Origin: Neurospora intermedia
Lineage: Eukaryota; Ascomycota; Sordariomycetes; Sordariales; Sordariaceae
Length of the DNA: 64,000 nt
Reading direction: 5' to 3'
Assembly: GCA_037102815.1 (NCBI GenBank)
Contig: BTPP01000004.1
Coordinates: forward strand, 930,001-994,000
Shown here: positions 22,011 through 31,200 of the stretch, piece by piece
How positions within the stretch are numbered: the first letter of the stretch is position 1
Layout: each line of letters begins with the position of its first letter
Program-made: the position numbers and the translations under genes
Notes under the pieces: generated by a model
The model's input: only the letters and a program-made list of their open reading frames with translations
What the model was told of the DNA's origin: nothing
Database searches by the model: none

Positions 22011-23574
22011 ATGTCGAAAAGCACAGATTCTGGCGTCGTTACCGATGGCGATCTTCGGGCCCCATCTAGTTCCCTCAAAAGCTCCCGTCACGAGTACACC
22101 TCAGACTCACAAACAACAGAACTGGTGCAAGAACAACCCAAGAGGAGTTGGCGTTCTTACGTCTGGGATACATTGGACAAGTCTCCCCAAGAAAGGCGCT
22201 TTCTCTTCAAGCTTGACGCGGTGATTCTGACTCTGGCCTCCCTCGGATACTTCATCAAGTATCTTGACCAAGTCAACATCACAAATGCCTTCGTGTCCGG
22301 AATGAAGGAAGATTTGAAGCTGTTTGGCAATGAGTTGAACTATATGCAGACCTGCTGGACGGTTGGATATGTCATTGGCGAGATTCCAAGGTGAGTATCG
22401 ATTCCCCGATGACGTTTTCTCCGCTTACTCCCAATACTAATTATCTCATAGCAACATCTTGTTGACTCGTATCCGGCCGTCTATCTGGATCCCGGCTTGC
22501 GAAGTTGTATGGGCTATTCTGACCATTTTGCTCGCCAAATGCAAGACCACAACTCAAGTCTACGTCTTGCGTTTCTTCATCGGTCTCGCCGAAAGTGTAT
22601 TCTACCCGGGCATGCAATACATTATCGGCTCATGGTACCGCAAGGACGAGCTGGCCAAGCGATCTTGCGTCTTCCATGCCAGTGGCGCCATAGGCACCAT
22701 GTTCTCCGGGTATCTTATGGCGGCAGTCCACAAGAAACTAGCTGGCGTCGGAGGATTCAAAGGCTGGCAGTGGCTGTTCATCATTGACACAGTCATCTCC
22801 CTGCCCATCGCCATCTCAGGCTTCTTCCTCATGCCAGACCTGCCCGAGATCACCAAAGCGTGGTACTTCTCTGCGGACGAGATTACCTTGGCCAAGGAGC
22901 GTATGCGTCTCGAAGGTCGTGCTCCTAGAGCGCCATACACCAAGGCCAAGTTCAAAAAGATATTCTCCAGCTGGCACATCTACCTCCTCACTGCACTTTA
23001 CATCTTCTTCAACAATGGTAACGGAGCCTCCGGCCAGCCAGCTTTCCAGCTGTGGCTCAAGTCGAAGGGACACCCTATCACCGAAGTGAACACTTATCCG
23101 ACAATCACGGCCGCCATCACTGTGATTACGACGCTCATCTACGCCTGGACGTCTGACACTGTGTTCCGCGGTGCTAGATGGCCGCCCATTGTCTTTTCGG
23201 GTCTGGTGAACATTGTGATCTACTCCAGTTTAGCAGCCTGGAACATCCCCGACGGATGGAAATGGGCCTGCTTTTTTCTGGCGGGCTTCGGCGGAGGTAT
23301 CAGTGGACTGACGTTTGCTTGGGCGCATGAAATCTGCGGCGACGACAACGAGGAAAGAGCGCTGGTGACGGGCACCATGAACGAGATGGCCTATGTCTTT
23401 CAGGCATGGCTGCCCTTGCTGATTTGGCAGCAAGTGGAGGCCCCGGTGTACCACAAGGGGTATATGACCTCTATTTTTATTGCCGTGGCAATGATACTTA
23501 CTGCGGTCTTGGTCAGGTTTTTACACCACAAGGAACGAGCAAGAAAGCTGCTTGTGGAAGAGCCAAATGCTTGA
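22011..23574 (+). CDS. MFS transporter, Liz1/Fen2 (pantothenate/allantoate permease) type
   Basis: Membrane transporter of 500 aa, encoded by exons 22011-22390 and 22452-23574 (61-nt intron, GTGAGT donor, ACTAAT branch). It belongs to the anion:cation symporter branch of the major facilitator superfamily that includes yeast Dal5 and Fen2 and fission yeast Liz1. Diagnostic pieces are FIKYLDQVNITNAFVSGMKEDL after the first helix, SNILLTRIRPSIWIP at the splice join, YVLRFFIGLAESVFYPG, and 12 predicted hydrophobic helices. The amino-terminal ~60 residues are hydrophilic and cytosolic. The ATG at 22011 is used because the frame upstream of it begins only at a TTG. Liz1/Fen2 transport pantothenate, but the group also moves other organic acids, so the substrate here is open. 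Its place between a TauD dioxygenase and a flavin monooxygenase suggests uptake of the cluster's substrate. Confidence 0.85.
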
Positions 23575-23839
23575 AGCGGCTGATTGCGGCTGATAGTAAG
23601 AGACTGTGTACAGGTATATACGGGCAGGTAGAAACATGAACGAATATGTTGCTATCCTGATGGCACCTCGAGTTTCCTGTAACGCATGAACAAAACTAAA
23701 GAACTTGAACCAATGCTAGTTAGGCGTTGATAACGGGATGTTGCCGTGCAAGCTTCAAAGATTGGGCGTCCTAGACGAACTGAAGACGTCTAAAGGTAGT
23801 TGCTCCAGAATATCTCCTTTGCGTAGTTAGGTGGAGGTA
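23575..23839. other. Intergenic, 3' flank of transporter
   Basis: No gene seen. It leads into MITE copy 2. Confidence 0.4.
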
Positions 23840-24100
23840 CATTCCGATGCTGGTTTGTTTGTCAGCCTGGTGCACTAGGTACTCCTGGTAGTGTGCACTG
23901 GGCGAAATCTATCCCGAATAGTCCCAAAGCTTACAATGAAAAGCTAAAATGGCTGAGTACGGATCACAAAGCATTGACAAAATTTGATTTGACCAACTGA
24001 ACACCATTTCCAAAGGTAGATCACACATTTGTTGAAAATTCAAACTCATAAGAAAGTTGACCCGAGGATTTGAGCAAACAAACAAACCAGTACTGGACTA
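23840..24100 (+). mobile_element. MITE family A, copy 2 (261 bp, diverged)
   Basis: The left end, CATTCCGATGCTGGTTTGTT, differs by one base from the family's CAGTCC start. The right end reads CAAACAAACCAGTACTGGAC followed by TA. TA lies on both sides (23,838-23,839 and 24,101-24,102). The interior keeps 'TAGTCCCAAAGCTTA', AAGTTGACCCGAGG and 'GGTAGT', matching copies 1 and 3, but is more diverged and about 20 bp shorter. It appears to be an old insertion. Confidence 0.8.
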
Positions 24101-24102
24101 TA

Positions 24103-24540
24103 CGCGAGAATCCTGGTCGTCTCGGTGTTGAACTTTTGTCAACGAGTGAGGCAGTTTGTACCTAATGTTGATTGACGTGTAGCTGAAATGGCATCTCGTC
24201 ATCCAAGGGGATATGGTGTAAGGTTGTCGTCGTGCGGGGGTCACCAGTCAGATGTACCAATATCGGCTTTTATTTGTGATAACCATCTGTCGCCTATTGA
24301 AACGCAATCAGATCAAAGATGGCGTGCTCTGTCAATCCTTACTGAATGAGACGACTTGACGGCGCGGAGGAACACATTCGGCCGCGGGATACCTCGATGG
24401 TGTTAAGGAGATATAATGACAATAAACACTTCGGAGGTTGTCGCGTAGATAATGTCCTTAGGTATGCAATGAAGCAGTCTACAACTTGACATCATTCTCC
24501 CTGTTGGCCATCACATCGTCTTACCTTTAACATCAATATC
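24103..24540. promoter_or_regulatory. Upstream region of the flavin monooxygenase
   Basis: A 438-bp spacer between the MITE and the monooxygenase start that must contain its promoter. A pyrimidine-rich CATCATTCTCCC stretch lies about 50 bp before the ATG, a common arrangement near fungal transcription starts. No specific binding site is claimed. Confidence 0.35.
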
Positions 24541-26205
24541 ATGTTCGCCGCAACGGCGGGATTCCCTCATGCTTTTGTTCCCCATCCCCCCCTAAAGACC
24601 GACCGACCGACCCATCTTGAACGTCAGATACCCCAAGCTATGCCTCTCATCGTGGATACCGACTTCCACCCCGGTTCAACACCAAATGCAGAATCTCGAT
24701 TTGGGGAGCACAAGTCGGTGGCGGTGATAGGCTCAGGCATCAGTGGAGTCTGTGCTGCTGCTCATCTTCTCAAATATGGACTCTCCGTGACCGTCTTTGA
24801 ACGGTCCAACGGCGCCGGCGGTGTATGGAAGTTCGACGAACGCCCACCGGAAGATCCCCCGTATATTTACCGTCCACCGTCCATCGGAGATCAGCAGCGC
24901 ATCCCCCCAGGTGCCGTTTTTGACGGCGGAGACGCGAAATTTTCGAATCTTGAAGTACGATTCGCGCCACCCAGCCCATGTTATGTCGGTCTAAAGACCA
25001 ATGTCCCAACACCACTGATGGGAACTACGTTAGGGAATTGGCCCGAGGGGAGTCCGACATCGGTCAGCCATTCCGCTGCTCTCCAATACATCCGGTCTCT
25101 AGCCAAAAGATCCGGATTGGATGCAGTGACGGAGTTCCACACTCGAGTTGAGGATGTCAGAAAGACAAGCGACGGTTCAAAATGGAGGATCACTACCCTA
25201 GCGCTGGAAATCGAAGACGAGACCCTTAGCGCTCGGTTCACAGAGAAAGTCAGGGATTTTGATCTGGTTGTCGTCGCCTCGGGGCATTACAACATGCCGC
25301 GTATTCCGCAAATCGAAGGCTTAAAAGGGTGGAAGGACTCTTTTCCCGACAGAGTTATTCACTCGAAGAGGTACCGAAATCCTGAGAAGTACCGGAACCA
25401 GAACGTGCTTGTGATCGGAGCCGGCGTGTCCGCTACAGACGTCTGTAAAGAACTCGGCGAGGTGTCTCACAAAACGTACCAGAGCACTCGCAACGGACGG
25501 TTTGACCTTCCGGCGAGTGTACTGCCTCCAAACGCCATCCGAGTAGCGTCAGTGGAGAAGTTTGTCCCTCTAGAGGCAAAGATTGAAGGGGCAGAGCCGA
25601 CACTCGGGAATGATCAGCCGATACCCGGGTCTGTTGTTCTCACGGACGGAACAATCCTACAAGATATTCATCAAATATTATTAGCCACTGGATACATTGT
25701 GTCCTACCCCTTTCTCCCACAGTTGCACTCCGACACGGCTGTTGATGCCGATCCTGACGACGAGCTGGTTGTGACATCGGACGGCATTATGACGCATAAC
25801 CTCCATAAGGATATCTTTTACATCAACGACCCAACGCTGGCGTTCATTGGCGTTCCCTACCACGTCGCGACCTTTTCACTTTTCGACTTCCAGGCCCAGG
25901 CGTTGGCGAGGGTGTTCGCTGGTAGGGCAAAACTGCCGACGCAAGAAGACATGCGAAGAGAATATGAGAAGCGTGTGGAGGAAAAGGGGCGGGGACGTTT
26001 CTTCCATTCCTTGGTAACACCTGGGCATGAGATCGCCTATGTCAGAGATCTCGCGGAATGGGTAAACGGCTACGTGAAGGAAACGGGAGGCGAGCCCATG
26101 CCGGTTCATTCCGAGGAATTTTTGAAGGAATATGAAGTGTTGAAAAGCAGGTTAAGGGGCCTGTACCCGGAAGTTGCCAAGAATGATGGGGAGTTGCAGG
26201 AGTAA
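24541..26205 (+). CDS. Flavin-containing monooxygenase (FMO family)
   Basis: Single-exon gene of 554 aa. FMOs use FAD, NADPH and O2 to oxygenate soft nucleophiles (N or S atoms) or ketones. The order of motifs is complete: FAD-binding VAVIGSGISG (G64, G66, G69), a WKFDE segment, the FMO fingerprint FPDRVIHSKRY (F268 to Y278, with H274), the NADPH-binding loop VLVIGAGVSA (G293, G295, S297) and the LATGY motif (381-385). Two possible starts exist. The first ATG gives about 33 extra residues of low complexity, and M34 (MPLIVDTD) is also plausible. It lies next to a TauD-type dioxygenase and an MFS permease. Since animal FMO1 can oxidise hypotaurine to taurine, a sulfur-compound role is possible but unproven. 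Confidence 0.88.
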   Translation: MFAATAGFPHAFVPHPPLKTDRPTHLERQIPQAMPLIVDTDFHPGSTPNAESRFGEHKSVAVIGSGISGVCAAAHLLKYGLSVTVFERSNGAGGVWKFDERPPEDPPYIYRPPSIGDQQRIPPGAVFDGGDAKFSNLEVRFAPPSPCYVGLKTNVPTPLMGTTLGNWPEGSPTSVSHSAALQYIRSLAKRSGLDAVTEFHTRVEDVRKTSDGSKWRITTLALEIEDETLSARFTEKVRDFDLVVVASGHYNMPRIPQIEGLKGWKDSFPDRVIHSKRYRNPEKYRNQNVLVIGAGVSATDVCKELGEVSHKTYQSTRNGRFDLPASVLPPNAIRVASVEKFVPLEAKIEGAEPTLGNDQPIPGSVVLTDGTILQDIHQILLATGYIVSYPFLPQLHSDTAVDADPDDELVVTSDGIMTHNLHKDIFYINDPTLAFIGVPYHVATFSLFDFQAQALARVFAGRAKLPTQEDMRREYEKRVEEKGRGRFFHSLVTPGHEIAYVRDLAEWVNGYVKETGGEPMPVHSEEFLKEYEVLKSRLRGLYPEVAKNDGELQE

Positions 26206-26503
26206 CGGCTTGAAAGAAACGTTCGTTGTTGGGGTCCATCGCTGATTTATTTCACTGTCAACTAGACGATGGGAATATCTTTGTTTTTGTCTCTTGTGCA
26301 GCCACTGATTCAGTGTACACCATGTCCTGGTTGGTTCGATGTATCCGTAATGAAAGATACTCAATATGACGGAATGACACCATGTCGGCCGCTTGTTGGG
26401 AGATGCTTTTCAGTGAGTCGATGATAATGATGACGATTATGTATGCGGCTTCGAGAATGTGGTTGGAAAAGAAATCAAAAGAAACCTAAAATTGTGGAAG
26501 AAA

Positions 26504-26537
<34 letters not shown>

Positions 26538-26563
26538 ACGACCTTCTCGGATTCCCCATGTGG
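26206..26563. other. Intergenic with 30-nt poly(A) run
   Basis: 3' flank of the monooxygenase gene. An uninterrupted run of 30 A lies at 26,506-26,535, only 28 bp before the LINE's left target-site duplication. It could be the tail of an older retroposed sequence or a simple repeat. The open frame that starts at 26,459 and encodes poly-Lys here is host flank fused by chance to the LINE ORF1 frame. Confidence 0.6.
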
Positions 26564-26579
26564 ACCGTGCACATAACAG
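26564..26579 (+). repeat. Left target-site duplication of the LINE
   Basis: ACCGTGCACATAACAG, 16 bp, is repeated exactly at 32,470-32,485 on the other side of the LINE. This direct repeat marks the insertion and defines both ends of the element. Confidence 0.9.
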
Positions 26580-26595
26580 CATCCTTCCTCATAAA

Positions 26596-26621
26596 ATGCC
26601 CGCCGACGATGCCCGCCGACG
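26596..26621 (+). repeat. 13-bp tandem duplication at LINE 5' end
   Basis: ATGCCCGCCGACG occurs twice in a row (26,596-26,608 and 26,609-26,621). Each copy brings an ATG, in different frames. Only the second is in frame with ORF1. Confidence 0.9.
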
Positions 26622-28225
26622 AGGCCAGCACGGCCAAAACCCCCCCGGGCGCCCCCCTAGAGCCCTCCCTCCCCTCCGCGGCAGTTTGCACGCCGCCTAC
26701 AACTGTAATGGCGCCGCAGTCGAAGTCTAAGAGGCCTCGCACCGAGGAAGGCCGCCGAAACGCCTCAACCACCACCACTTCTGCCGCCCAAGACCTCCTT
26801 GCGGCCGCCAAAGAGACCGCCGACCTCGCTATCGCCCAAGCGGACGTCCTCCGAGCTTTCGCGGAGGCTATTAACTCCCAAGCCGAGCGCCTCGCTGCCC
26901 GCTCGCCGGCTCACCGCGCCCAGGCCGACGCCCTTTCCCGCGTCCTCACCGAGGCCATCCGGCAGAAAATTTCTGCCTCACCGCCTACCCCCCACTTTTC
27001 GGCCCCGCCTACCCCGCACTTCCCGGTCCCGCCTACCCCGCACTTCCCGGTCCCGCCCACTCCGCACCACCCCGCTTCCCCGGACTCTCGCCCCACCCCC
27101 CCGGCTCGCCCGACCGCGGCCGCAAAGCCTCCCGTCTCCTTCGCCGACGCTGCTGCTAGGAACGCGCCTTCCCAACCTATTAACGTCTCTACCCGCACTC
27201 CGAAGAAGAGAGTTGCCCTCCCCCCCCAAGCCCCCAAGCCGGACGGCCGCGTTTTTATACGCATGGACCCTCAGTCCCCTCATAAGGACACTGCCGCCTA
27301 CGCTATTAGGCGTAAAGTAGTCGAGCTTCTCGGCCTCCAGCCGGAGGATATCACCGCCTGCCACATTATCCGCTCCGGCTTCGCTCTCGTGCCCCGGAAT
27401 GACGATATTAAGGCGGCTATTATGGAGAGATCCCGCGACATTGGCTCTATCCTCGGCGCAGATGTCGAGCTACCAAAGAAATGGGTAATGTACGCCGTCC
27501 CTGGCGTGCCAATGAAGATTCGCTTTGGCAACGACACCGTTATTCCAACCACGGAGCACATTGTAGAGGAAGTCTACGTTCAGACTGGTAGCAAGCCCGT
27601 CCACGCTCGAATCTCCCCAAATTACGACGCTAGCACCCACTACTACGCGACCTGGCTAATCGCCTTCGAGACTCCGCAAGCCCCCTTTAAGCTTTTTGAT
27701 ACTAGCGGCGTATCACAGCTAATGGACAAGAAGAGGCCTCTCCTCCAGTGCCCAGAGTGCTTCGATTGGCACGGGCGGCGGGGCTGCATCCGGCCCCGGG
27801 TCTGCGAAGACTGCGGCAAGACCGGCCACACAAAGGAGGTTTGCACCAACCCTTTCCAGTGCGTCAACTGTTGCGGACCCTACCCGGCTACACACTCCGA
27901 TTGCCGCGTTAAACCAGTAAAGCGCAACGGCAGCTACGTCCGGCTGTCAAAGCAGGTCCGCGGTGACATTAAGGTCGCTGGACAGAGACGATACGACGAA
28001 GCCAACGGCGTGGGATCGAAGAAGGCTTCCGACTCGTCAAATAACGACTCTGCCCCTTCAGGCCCGGAGAATTCCGATACCTCCTCCCGCTCCCAACCAC
28101 AGCCGACGGCCGAGGATCTAGCGATGCTAGAGGCCCAGATCGCCGAGGAATCGTCTAGCTCCGAGAGCCTCCGGAGGTCCACCCGACACCGACAGCCAAC
28201 GGTTAAGGCTGCCCTTTCCTATTAA
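26609..28225 (+). CDS. LINE ORF1: gag-like nucleic-acid-binding protein
   Basis: 538-aa protein that in LINEs coats the element RNA. The ATG at 26,609 (MPADEAST) is the first in-frame Met inside the target-site duplication, so the longer frame upstream is not part of the element. The order is: a low-complexity Pro/Ala/Thr N terminus; an Ala-rich helical stretch; a Pro-rich tract in which PPTPHF is repeated four times (an 8-codon minisatellite at about 26,985-27,070); a conserved middle domain (VFIRMDPQSPHKD...); then zinc knuckles. One is CEDCGKTGHTKEVC (C399, C402, H407, C412), followed by a second, CVNCC...HSDC. The C terminus is Ser/Glu-rich. The stop codon overlaps the ORF2 start. Confidence 0.88.
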   Translation: MPADEASTAKTPPGAPLEPSLPSAAVCTPPTTVMAPQSKSKRPRTEEGRRNASTTTTSAAQDLLAAAKETADLAIAQADVLRAFAEAINSQAERLAARSPAHRAQADALSRVLTEAIRQKISASPPTPHFSAPPTPHFPVPPTPHFPVPPTPHHPASPDSRPTPPARPTAAAKPPVSFADAAARNAPSQPINVSTRTPKKRVALPPQAPKPDGRVFIRMDPQSPHKDTAAYAIRRKVVELLGLQPEDITACHIIRSGFALVPRNDDIKAAIMERSRDIGSILGADVELPKKWVMYAVPGVPMKIRFGNDTVIPTTEHIVEEVYVQTGSKPVHARISPNYDASTHYYATWLIAFETPQAPFKLFDTSGVSQLMDKKRPLLQCPECFDWHGRRGCIRPRVCEDCGKTGHTKEVCTNPFQCVNCCGPYPATHSDCRVKPVKRNGSYVRLSKQVRGDIKVAGQRRYDEANGVGSKKASDSSNNDSAPSGPENSDTSSRSQPQPTAEDLAMLEAQIAEESSSSESLRRSTRHRQPTVKAALSY

Positions 28226-31200
28226 TGGAAGGACACCAACAACAAGACCCCGCCCAGCTTGATGCACCCAGACTACGAGTCTTTCAAGCAAACGTGGCGA
28301 AAAGCTCAGGTGCACACGCGACTGCTCTCCACACTGCCTCGATGGAAGGAGCAGACGTTATTTTACTACAAGAGCCGAGAGTCTGGATATCTAAGGACGG
28401 AGCCCCCCGGACTTTCTCCTTTGGACCGTACTCTCTCTTTTCCCCAGTCCGTTCCTGGACAGAAGAAGCGAGTACAGAGCCCCGAGTGCTCACATACATC
28501 CGGAAAGGTTTTGCGACTGCCTCCTTCAACCCCTTGGGCCGAGCAAATAGAGATATCCTTTGGACAACGGTTCGCGGGATTACTTTCGTGAATATCTACC
28601 GGCAGACCGGCGATAAGACTACGTTAGAGGCGCTGGAAGATTGGGATTTGGCCCCCAGGACCTTTATAGCAGGAGACTTCAATGCAAAGCACCATTTCTG
28701 GCAGCCCGGCTCACAAACGACGGAAGGCGGCACGTCTATTGCCAACTTAATAGCTACTAAAGGTCTCGACTTAGCAAACCCAGCGGGCATCCCCACCCAC
28801 AACCAGGGCAATACTCTTGACCTTGTACTAACCAATATCCCCCTTGTTACCTGCCGAGTCGCCGACGACCTAGATACCTCGGCGGATCACTTCCCCCTCC
28901 TATCAGATATTCCAACCCGGCAAACAGCCTCCCCCCATCGCCGCCTTAACCTCAAAGAAGACCCCGAGGCGATAAAGGAATACGCCAAAAGCGTCTCCTT
29001 CCTTATCGACACACTCGAGTTAGCGACAGAAACCGCTGAGGACCTCGAACGTCTAGCCGAGGGCATCACCGGGGTGCTAAAACAGGCCCTAGAAGCGACC
29101 TGCAAGCCGGCGCGACCGGACAAGGGTGCAAGGTGGTGGAACAAGGACGTCGCGGCCGTTGCGCGGGCCTTCCGGAACTATAGGCGCAGCAACCGCTCAC
29201 CTAACCCGGAGAGAGTTAGAATCCTTCGACAAGAGTTCAAGAAAGCGGTTAGACAAGCGAAAAGGGACTTCTGGAAGAGCGTTATCGGAAACGCTACCAC
29301 CGACAAAGACATTTACCGCATCGTTAACTGGCACAAGCCCCGAGAGCTGCTGGACCCCCCCGCTTTGCAAGCGCCAGATGGGAGCGTAGTAGCAAATCCG
29401 GAGGAGAAGGCGCATCTACTGCGTAGGGAACTCCTCGAGAGGAACTCAGCAGACGACGACATCCACGACGGCTGGGCGCCCACAGTCCCCCGCCGCTGCC
29501 TACCCTGGTCTACGGCCGTGCATATCGACGAAGTCTACCGGTGCCTCTGCGGCGTCGGCAATACCTCCCCTGGAGCCGACGGTATTACGGTTAGAATGCT
29601 AAAAGCGGCGTGGCTTTCGATTTCTGCCCCGGTACAAGCCCTCTACCAGGGATGCGTTAAGATCGGCTACCATCCCCGCGCCTTCCGCAAGGCGGAGGTA
29701 GTTATGATCCCTAAACCGGGAAAGAATCCGGCTACGGTTAAAGGCTGGAGGCCTATCTCCCTTCTCTCCTGCCTCGGGAAGGGGCTGGAAAGGCTGATGG
29801 CGCGCCGCATAGCCTGGCTGGCGGTCAAACACGGCGTCTTGCACCCCCAACAGGCGGGCGCCCTCCCAAAACGCTCCGCAACCGACATTGTTGGCGCACT
29901 CCTCCACGATATAGAAGACATCCTCGGCCGGGGCCTTGTAGCGACCCTGGTTACGGCGGACGCTAAGGGCGCCTTCGACGCGGTACTTAAGAAACGCCTC
30001 CTTTTGCGCCTGAGAGAGCAGGGCTGGCCGACTTTGGTCGTTAAGTGGGTGGAGTCCTTTATGACCGACCGCGAGGCCTGCGTCCGGCTGCTTGGGGTGC
30101 TTACGACAATGGATTCTATACTCTGCGGCCTACCTCAAGGGTCACCCGCCTCTCCTATCCTCTATCTATTATATATAGAGCCAGTTCATAGGCTTGGAAC
30201 CGAGTCCCGGAGGTTCGGCTACGCCGACGACTGCGCTGTCCTCGCTGTTGGAAACTCTTTGGAAGAGGCTACCGCCAAAGCCCAAGAAGAATTGGACCTG
30301 ATGATCCGCTGGGGCGCGGAGAACGCGGTGGAGTTTTCACCCGAGAAGACAGAGATTCAACACTTCTATAGGAAGAAGGCCCAACCGGTACTCCCGGTCA
30401 TCCGGCACGGCGACATTGTAGTCTCGGCCCAGCCCGCAGTCCGCTGGCTCGGGGTTTGGCTGCACAGCAAGCTCAGCTTCAAGCACCACATCGAAAAGAA
30501 GGTGGCATCGGCACGTATAGTTGCTGCCCACATTAAATCTCTAAACAAGGTCTACACTGGTGCCCCCCCCGGCCTGATGGTGAAGGCAATGAAGGCAGTC
30601 GTACTGCCAAAGGCCCTCTTTGGCGCTGAGCTCTGGTGGCCGGGCCCGAAGAAACAATCCACGGTCCGGAAACAGGGCATCTTCCCTCTCGTCAACAGCG
30701 GACTCCGCGAGCAAATTGACAAAATCCAAGTCGTGGTCAATATCGCCATCCGGGCTAGCCTGCCAGTCTGGCGGACTACGCGCCTAACTGCCCTATATCG
30801 CGAAGCAAGCTTGCCCCCGGTAGAGCAGCTGCTTGACGCTATCCGGCGGCGCCACGCCGTCCGACTAGCCTCCCTCGACCCTCACCACCCCCTAACAACG
30901 CGCCTCGCCTACCCTCGCCTGTCCGCAAGGGGGCTTGCATACCGCCTCACCACCCTCGAGTCCACAGCTCAAATCGCGACCCCCTACCCGCGGCCAGCGC
31001 TGCAGCCACCGGTATATAATGGTACGACACACTTGGACCCTGCCGGCGTCTCTAAGCGCCAAGCGGCTAGAGAGTTTGTAGAGTGGTTAGAGTGGCTCGA
31101 TCCCTCTGACATTGTGGTCTACAGCGACGGCTCGATGCTAGGGAAACAGATCGCCCGGCAAGAATACGAGCTGGAGGACGATGACGAGCCCGGCGGCGAA

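Noticed and set aside
26459-26608. N-terminal extension of LINE ORF1 containing a poly-Lys run
   Set aside because: Lies outside the target-site duplication; it is host flank and a poly(A) tract that happens to be in frame.
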